Shown here piece after piece: positions 1 through 7,191 of a DNA stretch of 7,864 nt (position 1 is its first letter; every line of letters begins with the position of its first letter). The notes below the pieces were generated by a model that saw only the letters and a list, made by a program, of their open reading frames with translations, did no database searches and was not told where the DNA came from. Source of the DNA: JBHIER01 sp046760705 [NCBI: bacterium]. GTDB lineage: Bacteria > JBHIER01 > G020348925. The stretch spans positions 1 through 7,864 of the forward strand of contig JBHIER010000142.1 of NCBI GenBank assembly GCA_046760705.1, read 5' to 3'. The position numbers and the translations under genes are program-made.

Positions 1-2
1 AG

Positions 3-1961
3 TGCAGACCCACACTTACTGCCGACATGAAGAAGATATACTTTGAATGTATGCAGACGGTGGGACCACCTCATCCAGGCCATAAGGGGCTTTCAGACAT
101 CTACTATTCGACACGGAACGATACTACCGGGACCTGGTCGTCTCCGATAAATTTAGGTGACAGTGTCAACACAGAATACGAAGAGCGGAGACCGTTCATC
201 TCACCAGAAGGCGATATTCTCCTCTTCCAGTCGAATCGTGACGGTGGTGATGACGATATCTACGTGTCGTATAATATAAATGGTGTTTGGACCGAGGCCG
301 TTCCTCTGGAGTACCCTGTGAATACCTCCTATAATGACGGGGATCCGGCCCTCTCTTTTGACGGACTGCGGCTCTACTTTCACTCCGATAGAGATGGAGA
401 CTACGACATATATGTGGCTCACTGGATTGGTAGTTCCTGGGACTCTGTGGTAAACATTGGTCCGCCGGTGAATACGACTGGCGATGAGGCCCACCCTTTC
501 GAATCTCCGGACGGGACAAAACTCTATTTCACAGATTGGGATCCGGTGGTGAGGGTAGGGTACGGAGGGCTGGACATATGGGTCTCCACGAGGGTTGGTG
601 ATGGGTGGGGCGAGCCGGTGAACGTCGGGGCTCCGGTGAACTGTGACCTGCCCGCCTGTTCCCCCTTCATCACTGCCGATGGTTCCAGATTCTATTTCGG
701 TTCAGAGGCGTGGGAAGGGAGTTTTGGAGACGAGGATATCTGGTATGCTGATGTGATACGGGGAACCTCGGAAAAGAGAGAGAATGTTCCTACATCATCC
801 GATTGGAGTATTACGGGAGAGCTGCCCGGTGCACGGACTGTCTATTGTTTGATTGAAGGCTCCGATGGTACGATCTATGCCGGGACGTATCCGAACGGTG
901 ATGTCTTCAAAAGGAGAAACGGTGGGGATGGATGGATAAAGGTGGGCGACCTACCCGGAGCCTACGCCGTCTATTCATTATTGGAGACTTCTGATGGTAC
1001 GATCTATGCCGGGACGTACCCGAATGGTGATGTGTTTAAGACGACGGACGGAGGTTCTACCTGGACACATACCGCTGATGTGCCAGGAGCCACTGCAGTA
1101 CGTGCACTTATTCAGGCAAGAGATGGTACCATATACGCTGGAACGTCACCAGCACTCCCGGAAAACATCGGAAGGGTCTTTACATCGACGGATGGGGGAG
1201 GGTCGTGGACTCCGGCAGGGATTGTCCCTGGTGTCTGGGCCGGTCTGTTCAGTTTGCTTGAGACTGAGGAAGGAAGCATCCTCTGCGGTGGCTACTCCCG
1301 TTTTGATTGTATCCATAGATCGGAGGATGCGGGCACGACTTGGCTGCCGATTGATCTCCCTCTGGAGAACAACACCTCCACTATCCATTCTTTGGTCCAA
1401 TTTTCTGACGGCACCATCTATGCCGGGGCATATGTGCAGCATCAGCGCGGATGGGCGTTTAAGAGCACCGACGACGGTAGAACGTGGGACACCACAAGTT
1501 CGGTCAGGATACCACCAACTCCCCCTCTTCGCGCAAACAGAGTGTATAGTGTAATTGAGGGCTGTGACGGGGGGCTCTATATCGGGTTTCAGCCAGGCCC
1601 GAACAGGGTGGTGAGCAGGTCCACTGATGGAGGGCAAACCTGGAGTCTCTTCGGAGCCCTGGAAGGCGCTCACGAGGTATTGTGCCTCCTGCAGGCGTCA
1701 GATGGATGGATCTATGCCGGGACCACACCCGAAGGCGATGTCTTCAGGAGGCGCATCATGGAGAGAGGCGACGTGAATGGTGATGGGGCGATTAATGTCC
1801 TGGATGTGATCCGGACAGTCAACATCATCTTAGAGATTGAGCCGCCGGCAACGGAGTGTGGGCGGTGGGCCGCCGACTGCAACGGGGACGGTGGGGTGAA
1901 CGTGCTGGATGTGGTGGGGATAGTGAACGTCATCCTGGGCACAGGTACCTGCAACCCCTGA
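3..1961 (+). CDS. Double beta-propeller protein with C-terminal dockerin (5' end missing)
   Basis: This is the 3' part of a gene that continues beyond the left edge. The frame is open back to base 3, and the residues before the ATG at 27 (PTLTAD, then MKKIYF) complete a PD40 repeat, so that ATG is internal and the real start and any signal peptide lie outside. Numbering from Met27: residues 1-243 hold about five PD40-type repeats (P-x-x-S/T-x-D/E-G-x-x-L/F-Y/F-F, then DIYV or DIWV), a TolB-like propeller. Residues 258-576 hold seven repeats built on DGTIYAG-like strands and Asp boxes (STDGGSTW, STDGGGSW, SEDAGTTW, STDDGRTW, STDGGQTW), as in BNR/sialidase-type propellers. Residues 581-640 are a type I dockerin with two complete calcium loops (DVNGDGAINVLD and DCNGDGGVNVLD). 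No catalytic residues can be pointed to, so the likely role is extracellular binding or scaffolding. The fold calls are firm; the biological function is unknown. Confidence 0.88.
   Translation, partial: CRPTLTADMKKIYFECMQTVGPPHPGHKGLSDIYYSTRNDTTGTWSSPINLGDSVNTEYEERRPFISPEGDILLFQSNRDGGDDDIYVSYNINGVWTEAVPLEYPVNTSYNDGDPALSFDGLRLYFHSDRDGDYDIYVAHWIGSSWDSVVNIGPPVNTTGDEAHPFESPDGTKLYFTDWDPVVRVGYGGLDIWVSTRVGDGWGEPVNVGAPVNCDLPACSPFITADGSRFYFGSEAWEGSFGDEDIWYADVIRGTSEKRENVPTSSDWSITGELPGARTVYCLIEGSDGTIYAGTYPNGDVFKRRNGGDGWIKVGDLPGAYAVYSLLETSDGTIYAGTYPNGDVFKTTDGGSTWTHTADVPGATAVRALIQARDGTIYAGTSPALPENIGRVFTSTDGGGSWTPAGIVPGVWAGLFSLLETEEGSILCGGYSRFDCIHRSEDAGTTWLPIDLPLENNTSTIHSLVQFSDGTIYAGAYVQHQRGWAFKSTDDGRTWDTTSSVRIPPTPPLRANRVYSVIEGCDGGLYIGFQPGPNRVVSRSTDGGQTWSLFGALEGAHEVLCLLQASDGWIYAGTTPEGDVFRRRIMERGDVNGDGAINVLDVIRTVNIILEIEPPATECGRWAADCNGDGGVNVLDVVGIVNVILGTGTCNP
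864..1039 (+). repeat. Near-identical duplicated propeller blade, 129-nt period
   Basis: Two copies of a DNA segment start at 864 and 993, exactly 129 bases (43 codons) apart. Both encode DGTIYAGTYPNGDVFK. The first 26 bases are identical and most later differences are at third codon positions. The other blades of the same propeller share only the protein pattern, so this pair looks like a recent tandem duplication or gene conversion within the gene. Confidence 0.75.
1767..1946 (+). other. Dockerin type I module of the first gene
   Basis: Two 12-residue calcium loops each carry Asp/Asn at positions 1, 3, 5, 9 and 12, and each is followed by a hydrophobic helix (VIRTVNIIL and VVGIVNVIL). The linker contains EIEPPATE and WAAD. 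In known systems dockerins bind cohesins; here the receptor is unknown. A Cys sits at position 2 of the second loop and another in the GTC tail, which could form a disulphide closing the module (inference). Confidence 0.85.
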
Positions 1962-1968
1962 GATTGTG

Positions 1969-2064
1969 TGGGATTTGCAACCCGACCTACGGTTGAGAAA
2001 TCTACGTCTTCGATGTCGTCTTGGCCGCTAATATCAACCGCGACGGACCGTGAACCAAATCCCA
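1969..2064. repeat. Nested inverted repeat in the gap between the first two genes
   Basis: The outer arms are TGGGATTTG (1969-1977) and CAAATCCCA (2056-2064), nine perfect pairs. Nested inside them are CGGTTGA (1990-1996) and TCAACCG (2034-2040), seven perfect pairs. Inside that, ACGTC-TTC-GATGT (about 2003-2015) could form a small hairpin with one G-U pair. The element starts eight bases after the stop of the first gene and ends 45 bases before the Shine-Dalgarno of the next. It could be a small MITE-like repeat, a processing or attenuation structure, or a binding region. No T-run follows, so it is not an ordinary intrinsic terminator. The arms are seen directly; function is open. Confidence 0.5.
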
Positions 2065-2108
2065 AATATTGCAATAAAGACCACCTTCAGGGCGGGCAGA
2101 CATATCGT

Positions 2109-2116
2109 AGGAGGTG
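2109..2116 (+). promoter_or_regulatory. Strong Shine-Dalgarno site setting the hydrolase start
   Basis: AGGAGGTG is a near-perfect match to the anti-Shine-Dalgarno sequence. The AGGAGG core lies six bases before the ATG at 2121, and the peptide from that ATG begins with a signal sequence. This rules out the in-frame upstream start at 1968, which would add 51 residues of unremarkable sequence translated from the inverted-repeat region. Confidence 0.85.
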
Positions 2117-2120
2117 CATT

Positions 2121-4364
2121 ATGCAAGGGAAGATATTAACTTCTCTGTTGTTGAATATCATGATGATCCCTGTAGTCTCAAGGGCTCAAGTTCCTGATTG
2201 GACAAGAACGGCGAGGATTGTTGGCATCTGCCCGGAAGATTCGAGCGAGGTCCAGCCATGGGTCGACTGGGCAGCGAATTCTGGGGCCACAGTTATCGAT
2301 GTGGATGTAGACATAAATAACACCTATCCCCATTTTATTCGCCCGGATACAAGCATTGGACTGCTTGCTTATACTACCGAGTATGCTCATAGTCGCGGAC
2401 TTAAGCTGTTCGCTTATCTCACAGGATTTGAGATCCTTACCGATGATTGCTTAGACACTGATGGAAATTATCTCCCCGGTGTGCATACCATTTACTTAGA
2501 CCATCCGGAATGGCTCCAACGAGATATAAATGATACACCGGCTGTCTTTTTAGGAGAATGGGCACATTGGATGTCTCCTTTTGATGAGAGTGCCTGGCTT
2601 ACTCCTTACAATCCTGATTTTCGCTCAAGGTACTTACAAAGCATCGGTCGGGTGGCAAGAGAGACAGATGTTGAGGCAATTTATATTGATGTTTCAACCT
2701 TTATGACAGGATTTGAGGGTTGGGAAGATAGATGGCCAAGTTTTGATCCGTGGATGAAAGCAGCATTTCAAGCAGAAGGAGGAACCCTCCCCGTAGATAT
2801 TGAAAATTTTGACGATGCCAATTTCCGTCACTGGATAAGATTTCGACACGAGACGATCAACAGGTTCCTTGCTGAGGTGCGAGATACCTTAAATGCTAAT
2901 AATCCCAATATCCTCTTGATAAACGAGAACTATCCGGGTGGGATGCCAGATGCGGTTCCACAGGCAGGCTGCCCTTACTATTTAATCAGCGACTGCGACC
3001 TTATCACCCATGAATGGGAGCCGATGGGGCTCGATGCGATGCAAAGAAATGAGTATGAATGGCTTCTATTTTTTGCCGGCTTGATCCTATTTAAAGCGAT
3101 AGATAATGGTGCGCCTGTGTGGATGTTAGCATATACAGACATGGAACACGAAGCCGACTCTTTCGGAGATAATACACGGGATGCGGCACTGGCAAACCTG
3201 GCTAATGCTGTGATTTTTGGAGGGTGTAATTTCTGGGAAGCAGGGGGTTTAGATATGTGTAATACCTCAACGAATTTAGGATATCGCGAGGGGTTATTTT
3301 CCTGGCTGGATTTCAATGAGGAGACATTTTACACTCCACGCCAACCTTATAAGGCAGTAGGGATCTACTTTTCACCCTGGACCCGCGACTACGCTGACTG
3401 GGCAGGCTGGGAGATACATCAGTCCGCATTCTTCGGAACACTGATGGCGCTCATGGAAGAAAATATTGAAGTCGCTGTCATTACACCGAGAACTATTTCA
3501 GAAGCCGATCCATCTACTATACCACTCATCATTTTGCCAAATACCCAGTGTGTCTCGGATGGAGAGATAAACTCTTTCGAGAGCTATCTCTTCAGGGGTG
3601 GCAAGATTATAAATTATGGCGATATGAGTGGTTGGTCTGATAGCACTGGAGCGGATAGAGCCTTCAACGCCTTTGATGATTTTGCCAGCCAGTATCCTTA
3701 CCGATATTTTGACCGTACATCGGTATCCTACGGGCAGGACTATTTTAATGCCACCATCTATGATACCGCCGATAACCCTGTAAATGCAACCTATCCAGAA
3801 CCGGCTGCTGAGACTGCAAAGTCAAGCATCTTAAATGATGTTAATACGACTAACTTTTCACCGGGATTAGACATTTCTGCACCCGGTCCAGTAATTGTTC
3901 AGCCTGCAGTTGTAGACAGCTTTTTGTGGTTTTTTGTGGTCAATTTTGACAATGTTCATGGTAATACAAATCCTCAAACCTCGTCAGATGTCATAATCAG
4001 GTATCCAAGTTCGGAAGGGGCCTTCTTAGAGGTTATAAGCTTTTACGATGAGACTCCAGAGGTCAGCCACCTGTATGATTCAACTAACAGTCAAGGGATT
4101 GTGCAGATATCTCATGTGGGCTCATGGCGCGGTGTGGTGATAAAGCTGTCTGCCCTGACGGGAGTGAGAGGCGACGTCAACGGTGATGGGATTATTAACA
4201 TTCTGGATGTAGTCCGAGCGATAAATATCATTTTGGAGATTGAGCCCCCGCCGACTGAGGATGAACTCTGGGCCGCCGATTGCAATGGAGACGAGAATGT
4301 TAACGTTCTGGACGTGGTGGGGATCGTCAACGTGGTTTTGGGTGCCGGCACGTGTGTCCTCTGA
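2121..4364 (+). CDS. Secreted putative glycoside hydrolase (GHL6-like TIM barrel) with dockerin
   Basis: A 747-residue protein. Residues 1-22 are a signal peptide (hydrophobic LLLNIMMIPVV, likely cleavage after S-R-A), so it acts outside the cytoplasm. Residues about 30-380 read as a TIM barrel of the hypothetical glycosyl hydrolase 6 type: a GLKLFAYL strand, DHPEW followed by a changing-residue segment, then YNPDFRSRYLQSIG and a strand ending in AIYID. D190, E269 (LLINENY) and E298/E300 (THEWEP) are possible catalytic or substrate-binding acids, by position only. Residues about 405-530 resemble the beta-galactosidase trimerisation/class I GATase-like domain of GH42-type enzymes (AVGIYFSPW; PLIILPNTQCVSDGEINSF; FRGGKII). 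Residues 550-680 are beta-rich, and 684-742 are a dockerin with two calcium loops; the second has Glu in place of the usual Gly. Substrate is unknown, plausibly a polysaccharide or glycoconjugate. The body is more AT-rich than its neighbours. Family assignment is from remembered motifs, not a search. Confidence 0.85.
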   Translation: MQGKILTSLLLNIMMIPVVSRAQVPDWTRTARIVGICPEDSSEVQPWVDWAANSGATVIDVDVDINNTYPHFIRPDTSIGLLAYTTEYAHSRGLKLFAYLTGFEILTDDCLDTDGNYLPGVHTIYLDHPEWLQRDINDTPAVFLGEWAHWMSPFDESAWLTPYNPDFRSRYLQSIGRVARETDVEAIYIDVSTFMTGFEGWEDRWPSFDPWMKAAFQAEGGTLPVDIENFDDANFRHWIRFRHETINRFLAEVRDTLNANNPNILLINENYPGGMPDAVPQAGCPYYLISDCDLITHEWEPMGLDAMQRNEYEWLLFFAGLILFKAIDNGAPVWMLAYTDMEHEADSFGDNTRDAALANLANAVIFGGCNFWEAGGLDMCNTSTNLGYREGLFSWLDFNEETFYTPRQPYKAVGIYFSPWTRDYADWAGWEIHQSAFFGTLMALMEENIEVAVITPRTISEADPSTIPLIILPNTQCVSDGEINSFESYLFRGGKIINYGDMSGWSDSTGADRAFNAFDDFASQYPYRYFDRTSVSYGQDYFNATIYDTADNPVNATYPEPAAETAKSSILNDVNTTNFSPGLDISAPGPVIVQPAVVDSFLWFFVVNFDNVHGNTNPQTSSDVIIRYPSSEGAFLEVISFYDETPEVSHLYDSTNSQGIVQISHVGSWRGVVIKLSALTGVRGDVNGDGIINILDVVRAINIILEIEPPPTEDELWAADCNGDENVNVLDVVGIVNVVLGAGTCVL
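4170..4346 (+). other. Dockerin type I module of the hydrolase gene
   Basis: Loops DVNGDGIINILD and DCNGDENVNVLD keep all five side-chain ligand positions, with helices VVRAINIIL and VVGIVNVVL. The linker EIEPPPTEDELWAAD is very close to that of the first gene and to that of the relic near 7240. As in the first gene, Cys occupies position 2 of loop 2 and the tail ends in GTC plus two residues. Base composition here is closer to the neighbouring genes than to the body of its own gene. Confidence 0.85.
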
Positions 4365-4430
4365 GCAATAATCCCAGAATATGCAGAGGCTCTGAGGTGA
4401 CAGAAGGGGCCAGCGTGGGGCCATGCCAAA

Positions 4431-4436
4431 AGGTGA
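4431..4436 (+). promoter_or_regulatory. Shine-Dalgarno-like site for the third large gene
   Basis: AGGTGA lies very close to the ATG at 4439, so spacing is shorter than ideal. It is still the best site in the 74-base gap, and the peptide from that ATG starts with a signal sequence, whereas the longer in-frame start at 4352 lies inside the end of the hydrolase gene. The short gap and common direction make co-transcription with the hydrolase plausible. Confidence 0.5.
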
Positions 4437-4438
4437 AA

Positions 4439-6898
4439 ATGAAAACAATCGGAACTTTCAACCTTTTATTTCTATTCGGGCTGTTTTTAGCCCCAGCGCC
4501 AGGCTACAGGCAACCGTATCCAGATTTACTCGTAGAGGGGGATGAAGTGCGCACCATCAATAGCACCAGCCATTGGGGAGACGTCATCGTCACTGACAAC
4601 GCTAAGTTGAATGTGGTGGGATGCACTCTTGTGGTTCACGGCAACGTCGAATTTGACTGGCACAGCGCCATAAACTTTGTAGACGCCACTATCCGTATGG
4701 TCCAGGACTATAGCTTCCAGCACTTTTTGGAGGGGAGCAATTGGGCCACCCTGCGGATGACCCGCTCCACAGTCGCCGGGTCGGGATGGCAACTGCACTG
4801 GTACTTGAACAATGAGTCAAGCCTCATTGTCGAAGAGGGATCGATCATTCGGTATTCAGAGGAAGGAGCTAACATATTTGCCTGGGACACGACATCCATT
4901 GTGGTGACCGAGTCGGTCTTAGAGGAGATGGTGATCGGGGATTGGGCCACGGTCTCCGTGAGCAACTCCACTGTCGGATTTGAGCTGGCCTTCGGCGAGG
5001 GAGCTCACGTGGAGCTTGTGGATCTGAGAGACAGTCAGGGTGGAGGTGACTGGAGCATCACTCCAGCTCAGGGCTCCGGTTTTGGATTTTCCTTGATTAT
5101 GACAAATTCTGCCTGGCACAATCACTCAGTCTCTTTCCCTTTCGACGCAAACACGAACGTCGAAATCACATTCACAGATTGCCACACCTACCCCGGCCTT
5201 CAATTCAGCGGGCAAACCGAGATCACAATCGACCTGCCCACCGGGTCTGGCCTGGTTGACACCCTGGTCTACGGGACCAGCCGACTGGTGCTCAACAACT
5301 CTCAGGTGGACCATTGGTGGGTTTACACTTATGAAAGCTCTTCTGTTCACATCAACGGCATGGCCGTGGCTGAGATCTTTACTTTCGATGAATCTCAGGT
5401 GTGGGTCTCCAACTCGCCCGACCTGGGGGAACGTTTTCAAGCTGCGAACAACTCGCAGATCTCCGTCTTCAATTCCACATTCAACCCCATCACCTTGGTG
5501 GAAACCTTTGACAGCGCTTGCATCAAACTCATCAACTCGCCTATCAATAATTTCAGTGTCGAAGATGCATCCAGAGTCTACTTGGCTTGGATAACGTCCC
5601 CCCAGGACAGCCAGGAGGTGGCTAACACGGTTCCCATTATGGGCACAGCATCGATGGAGGTTGGCCCCGAGTCTCCGATCAATTTTTCAAACTACACTAC
5701 GGCGTATGCACCCGCTGAAGATACCACCCTTTGGACATCGATCGGTATGATCCACACCGCCCCGATAGTGGAGGATCTTTTAGAGACATGGGATACTGCT
5801 AACCTCGGTTCCGGCGACTATGTGTTGAGGCTTACGGTGACCGATTCAGAGGGAGCTACTGTCTCGGCCCGAAGAGTAGTGAGTATAAAGGGTGAAGAGA
5901 TAGTGATCAATTTGACATCAGAATGGACCTGGGACGACCAGAATCCGGCCTGGTCACCGGATGGAACCAAGATTATCTATTCCACCAAAAAGAACGGGGT
6001 GAGTCTCAACATCTGGGTCATGGACTCTGATGGCTCCGACAAAGAGGCTTTAACCGACAACACCAACGACAACGTAAACATGCCCGGCAGCAGTTGGTGC
6101 CCGGCCAACGACCGCATCTGTTTTTCCTCGGACATCATTGACAACGATGAGATCTGGACAATGGGGTCGGATGGCACAGATCTTCAACGCGTGACTGACG
6201 GCCCGGCGCGGGATTGGGAGCCGACCTGGTCTCCGGATGGGGAGTGGATTGTCTTTCAATCCGACCGGAGTGGCAATTGGGATATTTACAAGATAAGGCC
6301 CGACGGAACGGATCTGGTGCCGTTGACTTCCCATCCCGCCGACGACTGGGAGCCAAATTGGTCGCCTGTGGGAGGTCGGATCGTCTTCCAATCCCAGCGC
6401 ACCGGCGATTGGGACGTATGGACCATGGACACTTCCGGGTCAGAGCTGGTGAACATAACCGACGACCCGGCCGAAGACACCGACCCCAGTTGGTCGCCGG
6501 ATGGTCAAACCATTGTCTATTCATCCAATTACGGTGGCCACGAAGAACCCGAGATCTGGACTATACCCGCTGGCGGTCAAGGGATGCCAAAACGGATAAC
6601 CTATCATCCAGCCTACGACGGGGCACCATCCTTTTCACCTGACGGAACACAGATCGCCTTCGAATCAGAGCGCAGTGGAAATCTTGACATCTGGGTGACC
6701 ATCATAAAACTCAAAGGCGATGTCAACGACGACGGGGTCATCAACGTCCTCGATGTGGTGTTGACGGTGAACATCATTTTGGGACTACACGAACCCACCC
6801 CTGAAGAAGAGTGTGCCGCCGATTATAATGAAGATGGCCAGGTGAACGTTTTGGATGTAGTAATGATTGTCAACGAGATTTTAGGAAGTGGGTTTTAA
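4439..6898 (+). CDS. Exported beta-helix-like / Ig-like / TolB propeller protein with dockerin
   Basis: An 819-residue protein. Residues 1-22 form a signal peptide (hydrophobic NLLFLFGLFLAPA; the exact cleavage site is uncertain because Pro follows APA). Residues about 35-380 are a repetitive beta-rich region with no known catalytic motif. A short N-S turn recurs at residues 176, 223, 287, 325, 345 and 366 (for example VSNSTVG, LNNSQV, VFNSTFN, LINSPIN), as in right-handed parallel beta-helices. Residues about 380-485 look like an Ig-like domain (ITSPQDSQEV, then a GDYVLRLTVTDSEG strand pair). Residues 500-757 are a six-bladed TolB/PD40 propeller with W/F-S-P-D-G turns (NPAWSPDG, EPTWSPDG, DPSWSPDG, APSFSPDG) and DIW/EIW strands. 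Residues 760-816 are a dockerin (DVNDDGVINVLD and DYNEDGQVNVLD). It most likely acts as a surface-binding or structural protein; a polysaccharide lyase role cannot be excluded for the helix part but no active site is seen. It lies 74 bases after the hydrolase gene, same strand. Confidence 0.88.
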   Translation: MKTIGTFNLLFLFGLFLAPAPGYRQPYPDLLVEGDEVRTINSTSHWGDVIVTDNAKLNVVGCTLVVHGNVEFDWHSAINFVDATIRMVQDYSFQHFLEGSNWATLRMTRSTVAGSGWQLHWYLNNESSLIVEEGSIIRYSEEGANIFAWDTTSIVVTESVLEEMVIGDWATVSVSNSTVGFELAFGEGAHVELVDLRDSQGGGDWSITPAQGSGFGFSLIMTNSAWHNHSVSFPFDANTNVEITFTDCHTYPGLQFSGQTEITIDLPTGSGLVDTLVYGTSRLVLNNSQVDHWWVYTYESSSVHINGMAVAEIFTFDESQVWVSNSPDLGERFQAANNSQISVFNSTFNPITLVETFDSACIKLINSPINNFSVEDASRVYLAWITSPQDSQEVANTVPIMGTASMEVGPESPINFSNYTTAYAPAEDTTLWTSIGMIHTAPIVEDLLETWDTANLGSGDYVLRLTVTDSEGATVSARRVVSIKGEEIVINLTSEWTWDDQNPAWSPDGTKIIYSTKKNGVSLNIWVMDSDGSDKEALTDNTNDNVNMPGSSWCPANDRICFSSDIIDNDEIWTMGSDGTDLQRVTDGPARDWEPTWSPDGEWIVFQSDRSGNWDIYKIRPDGTDLVPLTSHPADDWEPNWSPVGGRIVFQSQRTGDWDVWTMDTSGSELVNITDDPAEDTDPSWSPDGQTIVYSSNYGGHEEPEIWTIPAGGQGMPKRITYHPAYDGAPSFSPDGTQIAFESERSGNLDIWVTIIKLKGDVNDDGVINVLDVVLTVNIILGLHEPTPEEECAADYNEDGQVNVLDVVMIVNEILGSGF
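6716..6895 (+). other. Dockerin type I module of the third gene
   Basis: Both calcium loops are intact, with helices VVLTVNIIL and VVMIVNEIL. It differs from the first two modules: the linker is HEPTPEEECAAD, position 2 of loop 2 is Tyr instead of Cys, and the protein ends GSGF with no terminal Cys. It therefore represents a second subtype of the module in the same cluster. Confidence 0.85.
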
Positions 6899-7032
6899 CG
6901 CCAGCAAAGCCGAGAACGACAAAATCGGCCTGCCTCGAATTGGCACCAAAAATTTTCGAGAGACCTCAAAAAAACTTGACATAGAGAGGATAATATTTTA
7001 AATTCAAAAAAAATAAGAAAGAACAAGCGAAG
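6899..7032. other. AT-rich gap after the third gene; no convincing terminator
   Basis: The first part holds two weak inverted repeats (GCCGA/TCGGC at 6909-6929 and CTCGAA/TTCGAG at 6934-6960), neither followed by a T-run. After about 6960 the sequence becomes strongly A/T-rich. The frame of the downstream relic is open from 6994, and the short stretch KKEQAK before its QTDNG motif may still belong to the transposase remnant. Confidence 0.4.
6976..7004 (+). promoter_or_regulatory. Possible sigma-70 promoter upstream of the hybrid relic
   Basis: TTGACA at 6976-6981 is a perfect -35 box. A 17-base spacer leads to TAAATT at 6999-7004, a four-of-six match to the -10 consensus, in an A/T-rich setting. 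It would drive transcription into the relic at 7033. Because A/T-rich DNA gives chance matches, this stays a weak call. Confidence 0.3.
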
Positions 7033-7188
7033 GTGGTTTTTCAGACGGACAATGGGGCCGAATTTGTTGGTCCTGCCAACATGAAGAAAAGGAAGAGTCC
7101 TTTTGTGGAGCTGATTGAGGATGAGTTTGGGCTCAGACATGAGCGGATACCGCCTCGGTGTTACACCTGGGTTACTCACCTACGAGGT
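7033..7188 (+). mobile_element. Transposase (integrase core) remnant
   Basis: The pattern QTDNG-x-EF, then a helix ending in E-x-x-F-G, then H-x-x-I-P-P-R-x-x-T-W is characteristic of the rve-type catalytic domain of insertion-sequence transposases of the IS3/IS481-like group. Both the N-terminal part (HTH and first Asp) and the C-terminal part (catalytic Glu) are absent, and no terminal inverted repeats could be matched around it. Exact IS family not determined. Confidence 0.65.
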
Positions 7189-7191
7189 GGG

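Noticed and set aside
1146-1673. Long minus-strand frame inside the first gene (and similar long frames opposite or shifted within the other two large genes)
   Set aside because: These are shadows caused by base composition and repeat structure; the + strand frames have clear domain patterns.
1712-2074. Minus-strand frame whose start reads DISGQDDIEDVDF, vaguely like a calcium-loop motif
   Set aside because: It opens with TTG without a ribosome site, is mostly antisense to the first dockerin, and the resemblance covers too few residues to be more than chance within the inverted-repeat element.
1968-2120. Upstream in-frame start giving the hydrolase 51 more residues
   Set aside because: No ribosome site, low-quality peptide, and it would bury the signal sequence; the ATG at 2121 has a near-perfect Shine-Dalgarno.
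4352-4438. Upstream in-frame GTG start for the third large gene overlapping the hydrolase stop
   Set aside because: The added 29 residues would place a Cys- and charge-containing stretch before the signal peptide, and no ribosome site precedes it.
6909-6960. Possible rho-independent terminator after the third large gene
   Set aside because: The stems are only 5-6 pairs with loops of 11-15 bases, and no T-run follows.
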